Origin: Thereva unica
Taxonomy: Eukaryota > Arthropoda > Insecta > Diptera > Therevidae
Reading direction: 5' to 3'
Length of the DNA: 64,000 bases
Assembly (NCBI GenBank): GCA_949987705.1
Contig: OX465282.1
Location: 80,092,070-80,156,069 of the forward strand
Positions within the stretch are counted from its first letter, which is position 1. Each line of letters begins with the position of its first letter. A program made the position numbers and the translations under genes. Shown here piece by piece: positions 60,461 to 64,000 of this stretch. The notes below the pieces were generated by a model that did no database searches, was not told where the DNA came from, and worked only from the letters and a program-made list of their open reading frames with translations.

Positions 60461-61226
60461 TGTAATGGTGTTTCGGGTGAAAGTGTTCTCTAACCTCCTT
60501 TTTTAAGGGAGGGCTGCCGGGAGCTCTCGAGTTGTCCAGGGTCGTGCGAGAACAAACACCTTATTACAAAATAAAATTCATTTATTTATTCAAAAATTCT
60601 TATATACTAACAATTCAGGTCTCTTACATCTAAGTATACATTGTTTACAGGTTTCCTATTATGTTTGAGTAACTAACTATGGTATGCCTCTAACATCCAA
60701 GTTTCCTACTTATTATTACTAAGCAATTACCTACTCACTACTCTACTCTACATGTATGTAAGCGGGGTCAGTGGTTTAGCAGGAAGTGTGTGTGTGTGTG
60801 TCGGTATATGGGTTCGGTATGCGGTCGGTTGTTGTTATGTCCGTAGTCTCCCCGTGTCGGATCGTACACCACGACACGGTATAGGAACAGTTACTTCGGC
60901 ACATAGTCGGATCGTACACCACGACAAGGCCTCGGTAACATCCCTCTGGTAAAGGCGGGTAGGAATAATTACTTCGGCGTCTAGTCGGATCATACACCAC
61001 GACAAGGCCTCGGTAACATCCCTCTGGTAAAGTCGGGTAGGAATAATTACTTCGGCGTCTAGTCGGATCATACACCACGACAGCTTTGAAGTGAGCTTTC
61101 AAAGGAGAATTACCAGCCTACTTCGTAGATATTTATTTTTCCTAAAGCTTTGTTAGGAAATGCTTTCTGGGTTACTTTAGTATTTATCTAACAGAGGACT
61201 CTTAGTAACGACCGTGGTTCGTTACA
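60461..61226 (-). repeat. Gypsy-C 5' LTR, 766 bp, internally deleted
   Basis: Matches the 3' LTR at both ends, but the 78-bp array jumps from ACACCACGA directly to CAGCTTTGAAGTGAGC (61079-61096), removing about 437 bp including the TATA and initiator. Confidence 0.93.
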
Positions 61227-61987
61227 GAGTTTATCCAACATTTTACGTAGCATTGGAGCTGTTTCCTGATGCTGCATGGGCATTGCTGTCAATACAGTGA
61301 GTTGAGTATTCACTAGTATTCTGTTATTTTGATAGCGTCGCTTGAGAATACTCTATGCTGCAGTATAATTTGCATCTGTGAGTTGAAGATGTCGAATAAG
61401 TTGCTCGGCTTCTCCACAGATGCATGTTTTTAAGTAATGTAGCTTCTGGACATTACTTATGTTTTGGTTTTTGTCGACAATGGCTTCGAACAAATCATAA
61501 AATGATGGCCACAGGACATAGTCTCCTGCGAACTTTGGGATGTTTATTCTCGGTAGTTGCAAGTCACTCGGATCGGGTCTGGGCGGATGGTGCACATAGT
61601 TAAAACCTGCACTGGGTTTTTGATGTGAAGTTGATGGAGGAGGTCTCAGTGATGACAGATGGTCTGCAAGAATGCCCATGGTTTGGCAATACTGTTCTTC
61701 CATGTTGCTGAATATATCCTGGGCAAAGTAATTTTGCTTACGATGCTCTTCAGAATACATTTCAAGGAAGTGTGTGTTTTGCGGTGATTACTTACTATAA
61801 TACACCATTGCCCTTCCATCATTGTCATTCGTTGGTGGGGGTAGCCTTCCTTGAGCCTGTCTTTTGAGGATTTCCTGATGTTTGTTATTATCCTGGTTAG
61901 TTCCGCTTCTTCGATCGCTTGTGCTTTGATGAGGGATGTCACGGCTTCATCGGAGTCAGAGTTACCATTGGAGCCAGAGTTAGCCAT
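61227..61987 (-). pseudogene. BEL-1 Gag N-terminal half
   Basis: ATG at 61985-61987 (MANSGSNGNSDSDEAVTSLI), an acidic-then-helical start (AIEEAELTRIITNIRKSSKD), then a frameshift near 61770 into the frame 61353-61760 (MEEQYCQTMGILADHL; LPRINIPKFAGDYVLWPSFY; QKLHYLKTCICGEAEQLIRH), the Pao Gag signature. The frame stops at 61353, but related text continues to 61227. It joins 54073 across Gypsy-C. Confidence 0.87.
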
Positions 61988-62481
61988 TGCTGTGTGCGCG
62001 GATTGTATGTGCTATTTAATTGTCTAATTGCCGGTGTCAAGGACTTCACTGTTACTCGCTTGGTAACAGCGTGATTGTCAACGATGTAATTTACTTTATT
62101 GTACTCGAATGAATCGGGGCAATGGGCCTTATTTATGGTACAAACGCGCACTATTTTCTTTACTTAATATTAGGCACTTTGAGAATTTAAGGGCTGGAAA
62201 ACAGACGTCAATAGGACCACAAAAAACTTATTTTTCCACGGGTTTGAATAGACCAGCACTATCAATACTTTCGCTAAATTAAATTACTTTAATTTTTACA
62301 ACTTAGTCATTTAACTCGTTTACGTGCGTATGTATACTTTATTGATTTAGAATGATTGGGGAAAGGACGCAAATAAAAATACTAAAAAACCACCTACCTT
62401 GATTCCTTAGTGATGAAGCGCTGTCCTCGTAGTGTTTCGTTCTATTTGCTGATTGCACCTTCACACTCACACACACGCGTA

Positions 62482-62498
62482 TCCGGCTCGAAGGACCA
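62482..62498 (-). promoter_or_regulatory. BEL-1 primer-binding site, tRNA-Tyr type
   Basis: Plus strand TCCGGCTCGAAGGACCA is the 3' end of animal tRNA-Tyr plus CCA; the site lies 3 bp after the 5' LTR. The leader 61988-62481 has no gene. Confidence 0.82.
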
Positions 62499-62501
62499 AA
62501 A

Positions 62502-62735
62502 TGAAAAGTCAACAAAGAAAGCGTCAGCATGCTGCCGGTTACCTGTTGTTAGGTAATTGCTGGTGATTCCGGGGCACAGTGTCGTTTAGCTGGTTCCAGG
62601 TCACAGTGTCGCTTAGCGTGCACACTTGCCTTTTGATGATGCAATTGTTGTTCTTTATTTTGCAAGGTTTGTTAACGAAGCGATCACCCAATTTGTTGCT
62701 AGTAGAGTACTAGGCCAGATTGAGCAACCGCTCCA
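62502..62735 (-). repeat. BEL-1 5' LTR, 234 bp, deleted
   Basis: Shares GTCAGCATGCTGCCGGTTAC onward with the 3' LTR (33800-34282), but lacks about 270 bp after TCAACAAAGAAA and has an extra GGTTTGTTAACGAAGCGATC. Followed by the ATGCG duplication. Confidence 0.85.
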
Positions 62736-62762
62736 ATGCGTGCTTAAATGTATTTCAAATGC

Positions 62763-63245
62763 AGGCAGAATTCCGGCCTTCCAATGAATGAATGGTATGC
62801 ACAGGAATTCACTGCGATTGTTTGAACTCTATAACTTCCTAACGAAAAACAAGCATGCAGAATTTGCCACCTTCCGCCAGTAAGCGGTGTGTAGAAGTTC
62901 ACTGCTAATTTCTACGACTGTGAGATACGCGAACACAAAATTAATAGCAGACAAATTCTGACCTTCCATAAAATGGTATGCGCATGAATTTACTGCTATT
63001 ATCTACTCTACGCAAGACAACAACTAAAACGAATAATTGTGGCAGAACCTTAGCCTTCCACAAAGTGGTGTGCTTATGCGTTCACTGCGCTTTATGAATA
63101 TCAAAATAACAACACAACAAAACGTGCATGTAAAATTTTCCGCCTTCTACGTTGTGGTGTGCGTGAAAATTTCCTGCTTGCTATCAAATTCCAGTTTTTT
63201 TAATACCGCATGCAAAACTCTCACCTTCCTTCTGGTACGGAGAGT
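62763..63245. repeat. Degenerate repeat of about 92 bp, six units
   Basis: CCTTCC (once CCTTCT) at about 62777, 62870, 62962, 63054, 63143 and 63224 is each time followed by GGTRTGC-like text and TTCACTGC-like text. Spacings are 93, 92, 92, 89 and 81. Units share only the motif blocks, not the spacers. Confidence 0.8.
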
Positions 63246-63291
63246 TCCCTGGTTATCTGAAATTGAGAGGCCGGATAAGGATGCGTCCGCG

Positions 63292-63299
63292 CTTTTATA
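63292..63299 (-). promoter_or_regulatory. TATA box of the Gypsy-D LTR
   Basis: Minus-strand TATAAAAG, followed about 35 bp downstream by TCAATT. It would drive transcription to the left, through the 92-bp repeats. Confidence 0.5.
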
Positions 63300-63933
63300 G
63301 GCAAAAACTAACTGTATCCTTTAGGAAATTTTATTTCCTTGTCGCGAACTGCCTTATCGGCAACGTAAATTATTAACTTTCTCCGAATTTTTAGGACAAT
63401 TGTTTTTGTATATCGAGGGAAGCCTTTTCTCCCCGCTTGATTGGTGGTGGAAATGCGCTTAGGTACGAACCTGTGCGCTTTTGTTTGGAAAGTTCGCCTA
63501 GGTACAAAACCTATGCGCTGTAGAATAGTGCCCTAGTTCACTACTAGTGCACGAGAAGGGAAAAAAATGTCTTAGGTGATACACCAAAAACGCTTGATTC
63601 TAGTTGAAAGTCAACTGGTCTTTATTAATTGAAAAATTCAACTTATATACTATCTGTCTAACATATTTTTTGTCTTATTTTAATATTTACAACAAAAATT
63701 TTTTTTCTTTAAAGAAAACTTAAATGCATATTCAACAATTAAATTCTTACGTTCTAATGTAATATGATCTGTCTGACTGATAAGAGTATTGTGGTAAAAA
63801 TGCTACGTTAACAAGAAAATACATTTTTACTGTAATGAAATTGAATTGTTTTGTGAGAAAAAATGAATTTGAATATTTTTGGAAAATTTAGGTTTTGGCG
63901 TGATCTGAACAAATAAATGCGTGATCTGAACAT

Positions 63934-64000
63934 CCTCCCCCGAGTTATAATAATAGGGGTTAAAAAATAATAATGAATAAAAGAACTTTTAAGCTTTAGA
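63934..64000. other. Purine-rich tract and window edge
   Basis: Minus strand CTCGGGGGAGGA beside the LTR start looks like a polypurine tract, implying internal element sequence to the right of the window. Confidence 0.4.

Larger units (their letters stand above)
54074..61226 (-). mobile_element. Gypsy-C: Ty3/gypsy element, 7.15 kb, intact pol
   Basis: LTRs begin TGTAATGG and end GTTACA (plus-strand reading). GAGT duplication at 54070-54073 and 61227-61230. tRNA-Lys-like primer site next to the right (5') LTR, and a polypurine tract GAAAGAGGGGGA next to the left (3') LTR at 55277-55288. Gag and Pol overlap in -1 phase; no env. The gag frame has one shift, and the 5' LTR lacks the promoter region. 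Confidence 0.95.
33800..62735 (-). mobile_element. BEL-1: env-bearing BEL/Pao element, split by four insertions
   Basis: A minus-strand BEL/Pao retrotransposon of about 8.8 kb once insertions are removed: 33800-37578, 43988-45003, 49794-50071, 51864-54073 and 61227-62735. The order is LTR, tRNA-Tyr primer site, Gag, protease, RT, RNase H, integrase, Env, LTR. The host duplication ATGCG flanks it. Coding parts on either side of each insertion join in frame or nearly so. It is old: LTRs differ by large indels, the protease active-site aspartate is replaced, and env has stops. Confidence 0.88.
62741..63933 (-). mobile_element. Gypsy-D LTR, start portion
   Basis: On the minus strand it begins TGTTCAGATCACGC at 63933, immediately after a purine-rich GGGGGAGGA. 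It contains a TATA box at 63292-63299 and a downstream 92-bp degenerate repeat, and continues across BEL-1 into 33530-33799. The minus-strand 5' part (63300-63933) is AT-rich with no ORF. Confidence 0.5.

Overview
The window is a transposon graveyard from an AT-rich animal genome, most likely an insect. That inference rests on the mobile elements present: BEL/Pao and Ty3/gypsy LTR retrotransposons, an RTE-type and a Jockey/CR1-type LINE, Helitrons with the Lep1-like ends common in insects, and tRNA-primed LTR elements with animal-type primer sites. I recognise no host gene, rRNA, functional tRNA or CRISPR array. Nearly every open frame belongs to a mobile element. The species cannot be fixed from the sequence.

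Layout. 1-4.3 kb: a decayed minus-strand 17.6/297-like gypsy element, interrupted by a MITE. 4.4-5.9 kb: a Helitron 3' end and an orphan ORF. 5.9-7.5 kb: a foldback element. 7.6-15.7 kb: one large terminal-inverted-repeat (TIR) element holding a 121-bp satellite, a 1.6-kb tandem duplication and a full-length LINE whose two ORFs share one frame across a single stop codon. 16.5-32.2 kb: a run of TA-flanked elements with TIRs related to TGGGTnATT, most inside (TA)n tracts. Among them lie three abutting Helitrons at 22.35-29.83 kb; two carry long internal satellites (128-bp and 118-bp units).

33.5-63.9 kb is a deep nest. A gypsy-type LTR (33530-33799 plus about 62741-63933) is split by a BEL/Pao element with an env gene (BEL-1, 33800-62735, target duplication ATGCG). 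BEL-1 is itself split by four insertions: BEL-2 (37579-43982, duplication GGATG), a TA-flanked element (45004-49791) carrying an intact RTE element with a 12-bp duplication, a long-TIR element (50072-51860) carrying a TTAA-flanked MITE, and a gypsy element, Gypsy-C (54074-61226, duplication GAGT), with an uninterrupted pol. BEL-2 contains its own MITE (41920-42744).

Age order follows from the nesting. BEL-2 (LTRs differing at one site), RTE-1 (open ORF, perfect duplication) and Gypsy-C (open pol) look youngest. BEL-1 env, Gypsy-A and the Helitron coding pieces are broken. Coordinates of insertion ends were read by eye from duplications and inverted ends; family names are by motif recognition, not database search.
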